Part shown: piece after piece, positions 26,601 to 34,425 of the stretch
Layout: each line of letters begins with the position of its first letter
Numbering within the stretch: the first letter of the stretch is position 1
Assembly (NCBI GenBank): GCA_944385785.1
Contig: CALWYO010000026.1
Location: 1 to 43,061 of the forward strand
Length of the DNA stretch: 43,061 nt
Origin: an uncultured Oscillospiraceae bacterium
Lineage (GTDB): Bacteria > Bacillota > Clostridia > Oscillospirales > Oscillospiraceae
Direction: 5' to 3'
The notes under the pieces: model-generated
The model's database searches: none
Seen by the model: the letters and a program-made list of their open reading frames with translations, nothing else
Told to the model about the DNA's origin: nothing
Made by a program: the position numbers and the translations under genes

Positions 26601-26802
26601 CAGGATATACGCCGGCGCCGGCAGTAATCTTCCCGACTATAGCGGCAGCACAGCTTACGCAGTAGGTCCTAACGGCGGCAGCGACTGCTTCTGCTCCAGC
26701 TCCACTACTCTGTATGACACAAGGAGCGGCAGCAGGAATGTCTCCGTTACTGACAGCATTTTGACACTGCACAGCGCCTCTGAGATAACCTCCATGTGGT
26801 GA
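23659..26802 (+). CDS. SLH surface protein, main body (caspase-like domain, carboxypeptidase-regulatory-like repeats, GLUG-type beta-helix)
   Basis: 1047 codons in the frame that continues the fragment at 23336-23638; the nominal GTG start has no ribosome binding site. Order of parts: rest of SLH repeat 2 and repeat 3 (to about codon 115); a linker; a domain with ILFNSHGSLY (His at 24523-24525) and LVHSCCCEGF (cysteines at 24733-24741), reminiscent of the His-Gly / Ser-Cys dyad of clan CD caspase/gingipain-like peptidases; two carboxypeptidase-regulatory-like beta-sandwiches (SGTVFNENSTGISGASVTL near 25006, CQGRVVDASSGSAISGADVEL near 25530). The C-terminal region is rich in GGIVGINSGLIESC-type GLUG repeats, the pattern of adhesin beta-helices (about 25840-26640). 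Cell-surface anchoring is inferred from the SLH repeats; peptidase activity is a hypothesis. Confidence 0.85.
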   Translation: MGWASDNGIVEGYGGNRFGSSDPITREQMATIIARYIDYAGSELPDADDPVAYFNDADDVSIWARDGLELMRRTGIIRGDGNDNFNPKNTARRSEAATIFVRLSDALGLSENDIDENLTVVADALSSSELQQYAERYVNASSESLRESYADDIFDYFLDLSADGVIDSVSWNKSTNVISFESAGGVPGMYQLSNNEGGHFGGSAEQSASARSSTTLTADGSTYLSGSEVVILSSFPKSTSDYNSTYLNLIGVLGNSETREDLNVTYYEDAEVADYMNLSGATVILFNSHGSLYKDLPVICLDESVTDIKNTSYIRLLMEGAIGINGSTLLNTAKYMILPSFFTEVYGSDGLEGALVHSCCCEGFANDAMADAILSAGAETYSGYTATVNISYDRTCVNSYFEALLDGKSVSVAYTDVTEAVDGKADTYAGATFKIAGNRSVYLVNSSLLSGTVFNENSTGISGASVTLMAGNQVLASTTTSGDGSYSLPCSWDSSSYRLVVSADGFANKEISLYTQISRQYITMTRAVGQMSITLRSSSGQPLGSYSVRVLNGSGIAVWETSGGLSSFITNNSSITLSTNEITANTDYTIIASATNYTSVTQLTRLSQGENLAVDIELYKGGYGCQGRVVDASSGSAISGADVELVTSSGTVYGSSNTSQDGSFTVMAPAGLARYSLRVSADGYETYESGSILFALNTPTDVGTIRLSTSGGQGNNGNSSQPEGNYTMIYSAADLAGISGMAGNYMLANDIDATGYSSSVISTLSKNAVLEGNGHTIAIDQRHQYFGGLIGINYGVICNLNVTGTAVFEDQQTNYFGGIVGINSGLIESCTFTGTINSSSGITYGQDYSSIGGIAGINSDGGQISDCTMSGSINLSMTSRAIGWYVGGIAGSALPGSSMENCVNHASVNVNIQDPDGSQGSTEYRAYVAGICGRAQEWESTFILNCLNTASVTANTNNGVTFAAGVCTYSGTLTGSANTGSRIYAGAGSNLPDYSGSTAYAVGPNGGSDCFCSSSTTLYDTRSGSRNVSVTDSILTLHSASEITSMW

Positions 26803-26885
26803 CAGATATGATAGACCTGGCTTTCAAGCTATTGCACCGGTTGTCTTATCCGCAGAGGGTGCACCTTATTTAAATATTTTGTTTT

Positions 26886-26917
26886 CCGTCTGCCGGCGCA
26901 ACCGGCAGACGGTTTTT
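26886..26917 (+). terminator. Terminator after the SLH protein gene
   Basis: ccgtctgccgg-cgcaa-ccggcagacgg followed by ttttt. Confidence 0.85.
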
Positions 26918-26948
26918 ATCGTCATATGAAGTAGAGGGGGGTGACAAA

Positions 26949-27509
26949 ATGGAGGACTGGGAAATAGTAGAATTATATCTATCCCGGGATCAACAGGCAA
27001 TCAGTGAAACCCAGTTAAAATACGGCCAGCGGCTTATGGATATTGCGGGCAACATACTGTCTAACAGAGATGACTGCCGGGAAGTTCTCAATGACACCCT
27101 TCTTCGGGCATGGGACTCAATGCCTCCCAACCGTCCCTCTTCCCTGTGGGCATATCTGGCCAAAATCACCAGACGGCTGGCCATTGACAGACTCAGATAC
27201 CACAGCCGCCGCAAACGCGGTTCCTCACAGTATTTGCTGTCTTTGCACGAGTTGGAGGAGTGCATCACCGGAGGAGATACAACTGTCAGCGGCACAGACC
27301 TGACGCTTCTGTCCAACGCCATAGGCGACTACCTGCGTACGCTGCCACAAGAGGCAAGGGTGACATTTGTCTGCAGGTATTTCTATGCCGATTCCATAGG
27401 CGAGATATCCGCTTACTGCTCCATGAGCCCATCTAAAGTAAAGAGCATGCTGCGCCGCACCAGGATTGGCCTTATGAAGTATTTGAAAAAGGAGGGGTTT
27501 GAACTGTGA
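26949..27509 (+). CDS. ECF-type RNA polymerase sigma factor
   Basis: 186 residues. Region 2 (about 10-85) contains LDTLLRAWDSMPPN-like sequence (here LNDTLLRAWDSMPPNRPSSLWAYLAKITRRLAIDRLR), which is the hallmark of group 4 sigma factors. Region 4 (about 120-180) ends in a helix-turn-helix, IGEISAYCSMSPSKVKSMLRRTRIGLMKYL. There is no sigma-1 or region 3 domain. ATG with AGAGGGGGGTGA upstream. Its last codons overlap the start of the downstream membrane-protein gene (GTGA), a classical sigma/anti-sigma arrangement. It probably regulates itself and perhaps surface genes such as the SLH protein immediately upstream. Confidence 0.9.
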   Translation: MEDWEIVELYLSRDQQAISETQLKYGQRLMDIAGNILSNRDDCREVLNDTLLRAWDSMPPNRPSSLWAYLAKITRRLAIDRLRYHSRRKRGSSQYLLSLHELEECITGGDTTVSGTDLTLLSNAIGDYLRTLPQEARVTFVCRYFYADSIGEISAYCSMSPSKVKSMLRRTRIGLMKYLKKEGFEL

Positions 27510-28732
27510 AACGCGAGCAACTCAGCGACGCGCTGAATTTGATGTATGACGATCTTGTAAAAGAAGCCGGACAGCAGCGTCTAAAGTATAAATCCCCTCG
27601 CCGCCGCTTCCTTGGCTGGCTTTTAAAAAGGGTCGGGTTACTCATCTTTACACTGGCGGCGGCGATACTTATAGTCAGCCTTCTCGTCCCAGAATCCGTT
27701 TATCCTGTGAAGAACATGCGGGGGGAGCCCATCACCGCCTGGAGCATAACGGAGTATACCGGCGCTCCATTATTTGGCTGTTCGCCTTACGCCTACGATG
27801 TAGTACATGCTTCAGATATCCAGGAGGCCATGTTCTCCCCAGTGCAAGGTCCTCAGGACATTGAGGCGCTCCACGCCTACACCCCCACAGACGTAGCTGG
27901 AACCGCCGGCTATATTGAAAGATGCTCTGGGCTGCTGGTAAATGGGCTAAAGCTGGCATTTGGTTCAGAGGGAACTATCACCCAGGACGAACGAAATGAA
28001 CACCTCTGGCATGTCAGTATGGGCGGCTCTGAGGTTATGACGGCCCGCTATAGTTTTGACAACACCACCGGCCGCGTAAACTCCCGCTTTATCTTCAATT
28101 CAGTTGGCGACGGCCCCCTGCCTGATATTTCCCTGCCAATAGACGCCGATGACAGCGAAGCAATAACGGCAGGCTGGGCAGCAACTGATCTTTTAAACTC
28201 AATTCTCGGAACATCCTGTACGCCCCAGAAGGTGACCCGCAGTACAAGTGAAGACGGCTCAGAGTACATATATATCAGGGCCTGGGAGACTGACGGCGAC
28301 CTTCAGGAACAGCTGTATAGCGCCTGCATCTCGTATATAGATATCACCTTTACTAACTCTGGGCTCTCCCAGGACAGCGACCTGCGCTTTTACAGTGCTT
28401 TCTATTCCATAGATGAATTGGAACAAGTCTATGACGAGCCTCTGCCTCTGCTGTCGCTGGCAGAAGCAGAGGAGGAGTTGGAAAAGGGATATATATTTCG
28501 AGGCCATATATGCCGTATATGCAGATCCTCAGTTCTCCCTGTAGATTTCTCTGATTACGACGGCGTAGAGGTGATCTATCACGATATTATCCACCCTCAC
28601 AACATCCCATACTACGCCTTCTATAAATATATAGGCGACGACACCTTCGCTGTCACCTATGTTCCCGCTGTACATGTAGAAGACCTCGATGAGTATTTCA
28701 AAGTCGCGGAAAAATTGCACGAAACTCAATAA
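27506..28732 (+). CDS. Membrane protein, candidate anti-sigma factor
   Basis: 408 residues, GTG start inside the end of the sigma gene. A charged cytoplasmic N terminus of about 37 residues (SDALNLMYDDLVKEAGQQRLKYKSPRRRFLGWLLKRVG) is followed by one transmembrane helix (LLIFTLAAAILIVSLLVP, about 39-56). An extracellular domain of about 350 residues follows, with no family I recognise. The topology (short cytoplasmic sigma-binding part, one helix, large sensor outside) and the overlap with an ECF gene suggest an anti-sigma factor, but no known anti-sigma domain or zinc motif is visible, so this is inference from context. Ends at a strong terminator. Confidence 0.75.
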   Translation: MKREQLSDALNLMYDDLVKEAGQQRLKYKSPRRRFLGWLLKRVGLLIFTLAAAILIVSLLVPESVYPVKNMRGEPITAWSITEYTGAPLFGCSPYAYDVVHASDIQEAMFSPVQGPQDIEALHAYTPTDVAGTAGYIERCSGLLVNGLKLAFGSEGTITQDERNEHLWHVSMGGSEVMTARYSFDNTTGRVNSRFIFNSVGDGPLPDISLPIDADDSEAITAGWAATDLLNSILGTSCTPQKVTRSTSEDGSEYIYIRAWETDGDLQEQLYSACISYIDITFTNSGLSQDSDLRFYSAFYSIDELEQVYDEPLPLLSLAEAEEELEKGYIFRGHICRICRSSVLPVDFSDYDGVEVIYHDIIHPHNIPYYAFYKYIGDDTFAVTYVPAVHVEDLDEYFKVAEKLHETQ

Positions 28733-28737
28733 AGAAT

Positions 28738-28773
28738 TTCCCCGCCGGGAGTAGTCCTCCCGGCGGGGAAAAT
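28738..28773. terminator. Terminator between convergent genes
   Basis: ttccccgccgggag-tagt-cctcccggcggggaa, a 14-bp nearly perfect stem with a following AT-rich tract. Confidence 0.85.
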
Positions 28774-28795
28774 ATTGGTCTATTGAAATATACGG

Positions 28796-29860
28796 CTACA
28801 GCAGCTGGTACATGGTCTTAACTACTATTGGATAGAATATTGTGGTACAGATAAGGCGCGTTATCTGCATAACTGTCACTATTCCCGGGTCAGCTCCGAA
28901 GTCTACGGCCACAAGAGCGTTTTCAGTAGCGCCGCCGGCTGACGAAGAGAGCATTGCCGTAGTAATATTCATCTTGCAAACCTTGTTGAGAACAATAGCC
29001 AGTACTATATTTACAACAACAAAACCCACACATATGAATATGGCCGGAATAAGCGCCGCTTTAATATTCATAATGGACTCATATGTAACGCTGACGCCTA
29101 TGAGGGCGCCGCTGAACATCTGGACAACGGTCCTCACTATCTTAGGCATATAGAGTTTTCCTGTCTTTATATTTGCCGCGGCAGAGGCTACCATGGCGCC
29201 TATCAGTATCAGCACAGAGAAATCCACCAGCAGATTAACAAGATACCCAGCAACGCCGCCAACTGTAGCAACTGCAAATGAGAACAGCAGCCTTCTGATC
29301 TTTTCAGACTTTTCCAGCTCCACCTTCCCTATGATTTTCACTTCATTCTCATGGCCACTGTTGAATTTCTTCCCAAGGAGCTTTGAGATTGGCATGGATA
29401 TGCAGTACACCGTCAAAAGCCTAAGCGTTTGCAGCACAGCCACGACAGCTGCGTCTCCGCCCATATCCATGGTCATCAGAGTCATATCCACCATGCCTCC
29501 GGGAGCCACACAGAACAGAGATGTAATCACATCCAGATCGGCAACGTAAAAGAGAACAACGCCCATACCGAAACACAGAGCAATTATCAGCACCACAAGT
29601 ATAATTGCAGGCTTAAATATTCTCTTTAACCCTCGAACCATCTCCATGTTCATGCTCATGCCCACAAAAAGACCAGCTACAACTTTTGTGACGTTTTGGG
29701 CAAAGGAGGGCATATATACTCTCCCCGTAAGTACGCTTAAAAGTCCCACGCCTATTAGCGCACCTACCATCGCCCCAGCCGGAAACTTCAGTTTATACAA
29801 TATAAAGCCCCCGGTAAATGCGACTGCCATCGTAAGAAGGAAATTTACGAAGTTATCCAC
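28796..29860 (-). CDS. AbrB family (COG3180) membrane protein
   Basis: 354 residues, almost entirely hydrophobic with about 9-10 transmembrane segments arranged as a duplication. Half one has GGFILYKLKFPAGAMVGALIG, half two has IGAMVASAAANIKTGKLYMPKIVRTVVQMFSGALIG, and each has a VAPGGMVDMTLM / SSAGGATENALVAVDFGADP element. This is the Gneg_AbrB_dup family of putative transporters or ammonia-monooxygenase-like membrane proteins; function is poorly known. Starts at GTG with only a weak AGAGGA 14 bases upstream. Single gene. Confidence 0.85.
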   Translation of the reverse strand: MDNFVNFLLTMAVAFTGGFILYKLKFPAGAMVGALIGVGLLSVLTGRVYMPSFAQNVTKVVAGLFVGMSMNMEMVRGLKRIFKPAIILVVLIIALCFGMGVVLFYVADLDVITSLFCVAPGGMVDMTLMTMDMGGDAAVVAVLQTLRLLTVYCISMPISKLLGKKFNSGHENEVKIIGKVELEKSEKIRRLLFSFAVATVGGVAGYLVNLLVDFSVLILIGAMVASAAANIKTGKLYMPKIVRTVVQMFSGALIGVSVTYESIMNIKAALIPAIFICVGFVVVNIVLAIVLNKVCKMNITTAMLSSSAGGATENALVAVDFGADPGIVTVMQITRLICTTIFYPIVVKTMYQLL

Positions 29861-29970
29861 TCAACCAACCATCCTCTTTATTTAATTTGCCGGTTATTTT
29901 ACGTCTAATTCTATCATATTATCTCTGTTTTTACTACTACAATTTTACCTTTTCTTAATTTTATAAAGTA

Positions 29971-30015
29971 TATAAAAAGTACCAGCCGCTGTTAATCACG
30001 CTGGTACTTTTTATA
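29971..30015. terminator. Terminator after the HIT gene
   Basis: tataaaaagtaccagc and gctggtactttttata form a perfect 16-bp inverted repeat with T runs on both strands. Confidence 0.85.
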
Positions 30016-30032
30016 TATGGCTCTCCTTGTTA

Positions 30033-30389
30033 TCAGAGCATCTTTTCTCCCATCGCTTTTCCCGCTAAAACATGAAAATGGAGGTGCATAACCGTCTGTC
30101 CCGCATCGGTACCGCAATTGGAGATAACCCTGAAACCGCTGCTCAGATTTTCCTGTTTAGCTATTTTTGCAATGGCTTCAAGGCATTTGGCGCCGTACTC
30201 TGAATTGCTCCCGTCTATTTCCCCTACGGAGCCAATATGTCCCTTCGGTACTACAAGGATGTGTATCGGCGCCTGCGGATTTATATCCCTGAACGCATAG
30301 CACCAGTCGTCCTCATATACCTTATCAGACGGGATATCACCCTTAATTATCTTGCAGAAAAGGCAGTCCTGATCATATTTGTGTTCCAA
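30033..30389 (-). CDS. HIT family nucleotide hydrolase
   Basis: 118 residues with a complete histidine triad (MHLHFHVLAG, H-x-H-x-H near 101-105) and the N-terminal CLFCKIIKGDIPSDKVYED, GHIGSVGEI and CxxC-type zinc site (DCLFC) of the Hint-like branch. Likely a purine nucleoside phosphoramidase or dinucleotide hydrolase. Cytoplasmic. It lies downstream of alaS in the same direction, with 282 bp between them containing the duplicated alaS end. Confidence 0.92.
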   Translation of the reverse strand: MEHKYDQDCLFCKIIKGDIPSDKVYEDDWCYAFRDINPQAPIHILVVPKGHIGSVGEIDGSNSEYGAKCLEAIAKIAKQENLSSGFRVISNCGTDAGQTVMHLHFHVLAGKAMGEKML

Positions 30390-30434
30390 AGTTTACATCT
30401 CCCATCATTATCTTTTTGCTCAGTTATAATTAGC

Positions 30435-30533
30435 GCCTGCGCTCGCTGGGCGGCTCACTTTCCAATTTTCAGGGCCACATAGTTATCTACCATAGCCAAC
30501 GCATTATCCAGCATCACGGGATCTTTGCCGCCG
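30435..30533. repeat. Second copy of the 3' end of alaS
   Basis: 99 bp matching 30652-30750 (the last ~25 codons of alaS, the stop codon and 20 bp of flank) at 96 positions, displaced by 217 bp. Read as alaS codons, the three differences (CCC/CCT Pro, GTG/GTA Val, TTG/CTG Leu) are all synonymous. The copy has no start and is not translated as part of alaS. Between the copies lie small hairpins: ccataacgg-cggg-ccgttatgg (30537-30558) and acctcaag ... cttgaggt (30608-30627). Confidence 0.85.
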
Positions 30534-30651
30534 TTCCCATAACGGCGGGCCGTTATGGGGCCCCTTGATTATATATGCTCGGTCGAATTCAATTCTCCCT
30601 GCGCCTGACCTCAAGTTACACTTGAGGTCCCTCGCGCCTGCGGCGCGGCTC

Positions 30652-30750
30652 GCCTGCGCTCGCTGGGCGGCTCACTTTCCAATTTTCAGGGCCACATAGT
30701 TATCTACCATAGCCAGCGCATTATCCAGCATTACAGGATCTTTGCCGCCG
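30652..30750. repeat. alaS 3'-end repeat, resident copy
   Basis: The copy that forms the actual C terminus of alaS (residues GGKDPVMLDNALAMVDNYVA then LKIGK). See the companion copy at 30435-30533. Confidence 0.85.
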
Positions 30751-33347
30751 CCCATGGCAGAGTCGGGGCGGCCACCACCTTTGCCTCCGCATATGGCTGT
30801 AACCTGTCTGATTATATCTCCGGCCTTTATTCCCTTTGCCACCGCATCCTTACCGCACACGGCCTGGAAAGTTATCTTGTCGCCGTCCACGCTGGCTATC
30901 ACTGCCACGGCATGACTGTCCTTGTCCCGTATAAAATCGCCCATGCTTCTCAGATCCTCAGCCGAGAGGCCCTGACGTGTTATCGTCAACACGTGAATAT
31001 CCCCGATACTTCTGGCGGAGGTCAGGAAGTTTTCAACCTCTCCCGCTCTGAGTTTAGCCTGAAGGGTCTCTACTTTTCTATGGGCCTCTCTCAGTTCCAA
31101 CATGGCGTGGCGGGCTTTGTCCACCAATTCAAATGGAGAACTCTTCAGCACATCGGCCATCTCCATTATCCGTCTGTTCATCTCTTCATTCTCTCGGAAG
31201 AACTCAAGGCCGGTAACTGCCTCAATACGGCGCACGCCGGAGGCCACTGAGAACTCAGAGCTTATTCTAAAGGGGCCTATCTTAGCCACATTGTCCACAT
31301 GGGTACCTCCACAGAATTCAACAGAAAACCTGTCGCCCATAGTTACAACTCTGACTATATCCCCGTATTTCTCTCCAAACAGCGCCTGGGCCCCCAGCTT
31401 TTTTGCCTCTTCGATGGGCAGCTCCTGGGTCCGGACTTCATCTCCTGAAAGTATCTCCTGGTTTACGGCCCTGCCGACCTTTAAAAGCTCCTCGCCCGTC
31501 ATGGCAGAGAAGTGGGTAAAGTCAAAGCGGAGTCTGTCCGGCTCCACAAGCGAACCGGCCTGATGCACATGATCGCCCAGAACATCTCTCAGTGCAGCCT
31601 GAAGGACATGGGTGGCCGAGTGTGCACGCATTATGGCTCTGCGGCGCTCAACATCAATCTGGGCGCAGACAGTATCACCTATCTTCAACGTACCCTCAAT
31701 CATCTTACCATAGTGCATATATTTGCCGCCCTTGTTCTTCTGTACGTCCGTCACATGGAAACGGCACTCCCTGGAGCCAGGCACAACTATATCGCCATGG
31801 TCAGCCACCTGGCCTCCCATCTCAGCGTAGAACGGAGTCTTATCCAGCACCACTATGCCCTCAACGCCCGGCATAAGCTCCTCGGCCTGCTCATTTTCCA
31901 CAACAAGAGCTACAACCTTGGCTCCATCGAAAGTCATGTGGTCATATCCAACAAACTCCGTCTCCGGCACTTCTTTTCCAAACTCAACGCCTGCCCATCC
32001 CAGATCGCCCAGTGCTTCTCTGGCTTTTCTGGCTCGCTGGCGCTGCTCTTCCATAAGCTGGTGGAAACCTCTCTCATCTGCTTCCATTCCCTGCTCGGCA
32101 ACCATCTCCAGAGTCAGGTCGATTGGGAAGCCAAATGTATCATAGAGTTTAAAGGCATCCGCTCCGGAGAATGTCTTTTCCCCCTTCGCCTGGTGCTCTG
32201 AGAGCATTTCACTGAATATCCTTATGCCTCCATCGATTGTTTTGGCAAAGTTCTCCTCTTCAGTACGGATTACCTTTGTTATATAGTCCTGTCTCTCCCG
32301 CAATTCCGGATAATGTCCCTGGTTTTCGTGCACCACAGTGTCGCAGACCTCATAGAGGAAGGGCTCGTTTACGCCCAGGAGCTTGCCATGGCGTGCTGCC
32401 CGTCGCAGAAGCCTGCGGAGTACATAGCCGCGTCCCTCATTGGAGGGGAGCACTCCGTCACATATCATGAAAGTGGCGGAACGAATGTGGTCAGTTATGA
32501 CCCGCAGAGATACGTCTTTCTGATGACTCTCCCCGTAATGGGCGTGGGTTATTTCACTGACTTTGTTGGTTATATTCATCACAGTGTCCACATCAAATAG
32601 GCTGGCCACATTCTGACACACACAGGCAAGCCTCTCAAGGCCCATGCCGGTGTCAATATTTTTCTGTTTAAGCTCCGTATAGTGGCCCTCTCCGTCGTTG
32701 TCAAACTGGGAGAAGACTATATTCCAGACCTCAATATACCTGTCACAGTCACATCCAACAGTACAGTCAGGTTTTCCGCAGCCCCACTCTGGGCCTCTGT
32801 CGTAGTAAATCTCCGAACAGGGACCGCACGGGCCGGAGCCATGTTCCCAGAAGTTGTCCTCCTTGCCAAATTTATAGATACGATCAGCGGGAATTCCTAT
32901 CTCCTTGTTCCAAATCTGGAACGCCTCGTCATCAGCCGGAGTAGTCTCATTGCCGGCAAAAACTGACGGATACAGTCTGTCGGGATCAAGCCCCACCCAA
33001 TCGGGACTCGTTAAAAATTCCCAAGCCCAGTGAATCGCCTCGCGCTTGAAATAGTCGCCAAAGGAGAAGTTTCCCAGCATCTCAAAGTACGTACCATGTC
33101 TGGCAGTTTTGCCTATATTCTCTATATCCCCTGTGCGGATACATTTCTGGCACGTAGTAACACGGTGGCGAGGCGGTTCCTGCTCGCCGGTAAACCAGGG
33201 TTTCATCGGCGCCATACCGGAATTTATAAGCAATAACGACGCATCATTCTGCGGTATCAGTGAAAAGCTGGGAAGCCGTAAATGCCCCTTGCTCTCAAAG
33301 AACTTGAGATACATCTCTCTTAGTTCGTTTAAACCAAATTTCTTCAT
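30672..33347 (-). CDS. alaS: Alanyl-tRNA synthetase
   Basis: 891 residues, close to the usual 870-880. The class II catalytic domain is N-terminal (LREMYLKFFESKGHLRLPSFSLIPQNDASLLLINSGMAPMKPWF). The tRNA-recognition domain and the editing domain follow, with zinc/editing residues HSATHVLQAAL (about 560) and CGGTHVDN (about 660), then a C-terminal oligomerisation domain with the glycine-rich CGGKGGGRPDSAMGGGKDP. The ATG has GGAGGCAATTAC upstream. It is preceded by dcd at 45 bp and sits under an alanine-specific T-box. Confidence 0.96.
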   Translation of the reverse strand: MKKFGLNELREMYLKFFESKGHLRLPSFSLIPQNDASLLLINSGMAPMKPWFTGEQEPPRHRVTTCQKCIRTGDIENIGKTARHGTYFEMLGNFSFGDYFKREAIHWAWEFLTSPDWVGLDPDRLYPSVFAGNETTPADDEAFQIWNKEIGIPADRIYKFGKEDNFWEHGSGPCGPCSEIYYDRGPEWGCGKPDCTVGCDCDRYIEVWNIVFSQFDNDGEGHYTELKQKNIDTGMGLERLACVCQNVASLFDVDTVMNITNKVSEITHAHYGESHQKDVSLRVITDHIRSATFMICDGVLPSNEGRGYVLRRLLRRAARHGKLLGVNEPFLYEVCDTVVHENQGHYPELRERQDYITKVIRTEEENFAKTIDGGIRIFSEMLSEHQAKGEKTFSGADAFKLYDTFGFPIDLTLEMVAEQGMEADERGFHQLMEEQRQRARKAREALGDLGWAGVEFGKEVPETEFVGYDHMTFDGAKVVALVVENEQAEELMPGVEGIVVLDKTPFYAEMGGQVADHGDIVVPGSRECRFHVTDVQKNKGGKYMHYGKMIEGTLKIGDTVCAQIDVERRRAIMRAHSATHVLQAALRDVLGDHVHQAGSLVEPDRLRFDFTHFSAMTGEELLKVGRAVNQEILSGDEVRTQELPIEEAKKLGAQALFGEKYGDIVRVVTMGDRFSVEFCGGTHVDNVAKIGPFRISSEFSVASGVRRIEAVTGLEFFRENEEMNRRIMEMADVLKSSPFELVDKARHAMLELREAHRKVETLQAKLRAGEVENFLTSARSIGDIHVLTITRQGLSAEDLRSMGDFIRDKDSHAVAVIASVDGDKITFQAVCGKDAVAKGIKAGDIIRQVTAICGGKGGGRPDSAMGGGKDPVMLDNALAMVDNYVALKIGK

Positions 33348-33392
33348 GTAATTGCCTCCAAATCAAATTGTTTCCCAAATATATCACCGCAG

Positions 33393-33929
33393 CTATGCGC
33401 GGTCCGTATCCATATATACCTTTGAGCCCGTGACGCCTCGCTGCCCCTGGTATTTTCCACTGTATGGCTTTTTGGCGGGACTATCCATCTTTGCAAACAC
33501 CAACTGTCCGATCCTGCGCCCAGTACAAAGCTCTATGGCGCAGCGGTTCGCATTAAAAAGTTCCAAAGTGATCTCTCCTCTAAACCCAGGGTCAACCCAA
33601 CCTGCATTCTGTATGAAAAGGCCCATTCTTCCCAATGAGCTTCTCCCCTCCACAAATGCCGTAAGATCATCAGGAAGCGATATATACTCCATAGTAGTAG
33701 CCAGTACAAACTGGCCAGGCAGCAGCAAATACCTGTCCGTCTTAATAGTCTTGTACGATATCTCTTTATCCATGGTTATTATTCCGCTGGAGGAGTCCTC
33801 TACAACGCCGAAAGTATCCCCAAGGCGTATATCCACACTGGCTGGCTGAATCTGCCCCTTTTCCAGCGGAGATATACCCAGCGTTCCGTTTTCCAGCATC
33901 ATCGCTATAGTCTTATCAGATAATATCAT
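33393..33929 (-). CDS. dcd: dCTP deaminase (dcd family)
   Basis: 178 residues starting MILSDKTIAMMLENGTLGI, the standard family start; the longer frame upstream runs through the T-box-to-gene spacer. GRSSLGRMGLFIQNAGWVDPGFRGEITLELFN contains the catalytic Arg (RSSLGR) and Glu (GEITLEL). The C terminus KYQGQRGVTGSK has the Gln/Gly loop typical of the trimeric family, which includes mono- and bifunctional (deaminase plus dUTPase) forms; I cannot separate them. It supplies dUMP for dTMP synthesis. GGAGGC lies five bases before the ATG. The gene lies between the alanine T-box and alaS. Confidence 0.93.
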   Translation of the reverse strand: MILSDKTIAMMLENGTLGISPLEKGQIQPASVDIRLGDTFGVVEDSSSGIITMDKEISYKTIKTDRYLLLPGQFVLATTMEYISLPDDLTAFVEGRSSLGRMGLFIQNAGWVDPGFRGEITLELFNANRCAIELCTGRRIGQLVFAKMDSPAKKPYSGKYQGQRGVTGSKVYMDTDRA

Positions 33930-34020
33930 CGAAGCCTCCACAATAAAGCGTCTATTATCAAATTTCTCGAAATAAAACTTCATGGGCCCTGAACACGCCG
34001 CTATAATGGACAGAAGGGAA

Positions 34021-34040
34021 CGGTGCATGAAGTTTCGCGC
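34021..34040 (-). repeat. Copy C of the dispersed intergenic motif
   Basis: Complement reads GCGCGAAACTTCATGCACCG, related to copies A, B and D; a ggcctttttacatagcaaaa tract (34105-34124) lies on its right. It sits in the 200-bp spacer between the T-box terminator and dcd. Confidence 0.4.
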
Positions 34041-34125
34041 ATATGGGCCGCCACGGCCCACTCACTTTGCTCCTGTGGCAGAGTGCAGCCTTTGTCAGCC
34101 CTTGGCCTTTTTACATAGCAAAATA

Positions 34126-34330
34126 AACCCCGCCCCTGTACAGGGGCGGGGTTAACCGCGGTACCACCCTGATTATCCCTTTCAGGACATCTCAAGCGCC
34201 ATTAACGCCGGCATACGCCCAGCTCTTCACCAGGAGGCTCAGAAACGGCTGCCTGAAGCTGTCTGCCGGGAGGCTTCCACCGTCCCTCCCTCTCTTAAGG
34301 CCAAGTCTTCAAGCTCTTTTCATCATAGCC
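34126..34330 (-). promoter_or_regulatory. T-box leader, alanine-specific
   Basis: Minus strand contains the T-box core GGGTGGTACCGCG (complement of 34157-34169), an intrinsic terminator with a perfect 12-bp stem aaccccgcccctgt / acaggggcggggtt (34126-34153), and a stem I with AAGAGAGGGAGGGACGG. The specifier position aligned with the phenylalanine T-box holds GCU (complement of 34221-34223), an alanine codon, in agreement with alaS two genes downstream. The first gene after it is dcd. Confidence 0.9.
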
Positions 34331-34336
34331 CGACTT

Positions 34337-34365
34337 ATTTTATCTGTTTTTATAGAGATTGTCAA
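34337..34365 (-). promoter_or_regulatory. Promoter of the T-box dcd-alaS unit
   Basis: Minus strand TTGACA (complement of 34360-34365), 17 bp, TAAAAT (complement of 34337-34342). Confidence 0.75.
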
Positions 34366-34425
34366 CAAAAACGCCAAGCCGTGTCTGAGCGCCGCCGCAA
34401 GTTCCTTTTTAAAAAGCAGTGGCGA

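Noticed and set aside
28796-29860. Reading the AbrB-type membrane gene as a transcription regulator
   Set aside because: The AbrB name refers to an unrelated DNA-binding family; this protein is polytopic and membrane-embedded.
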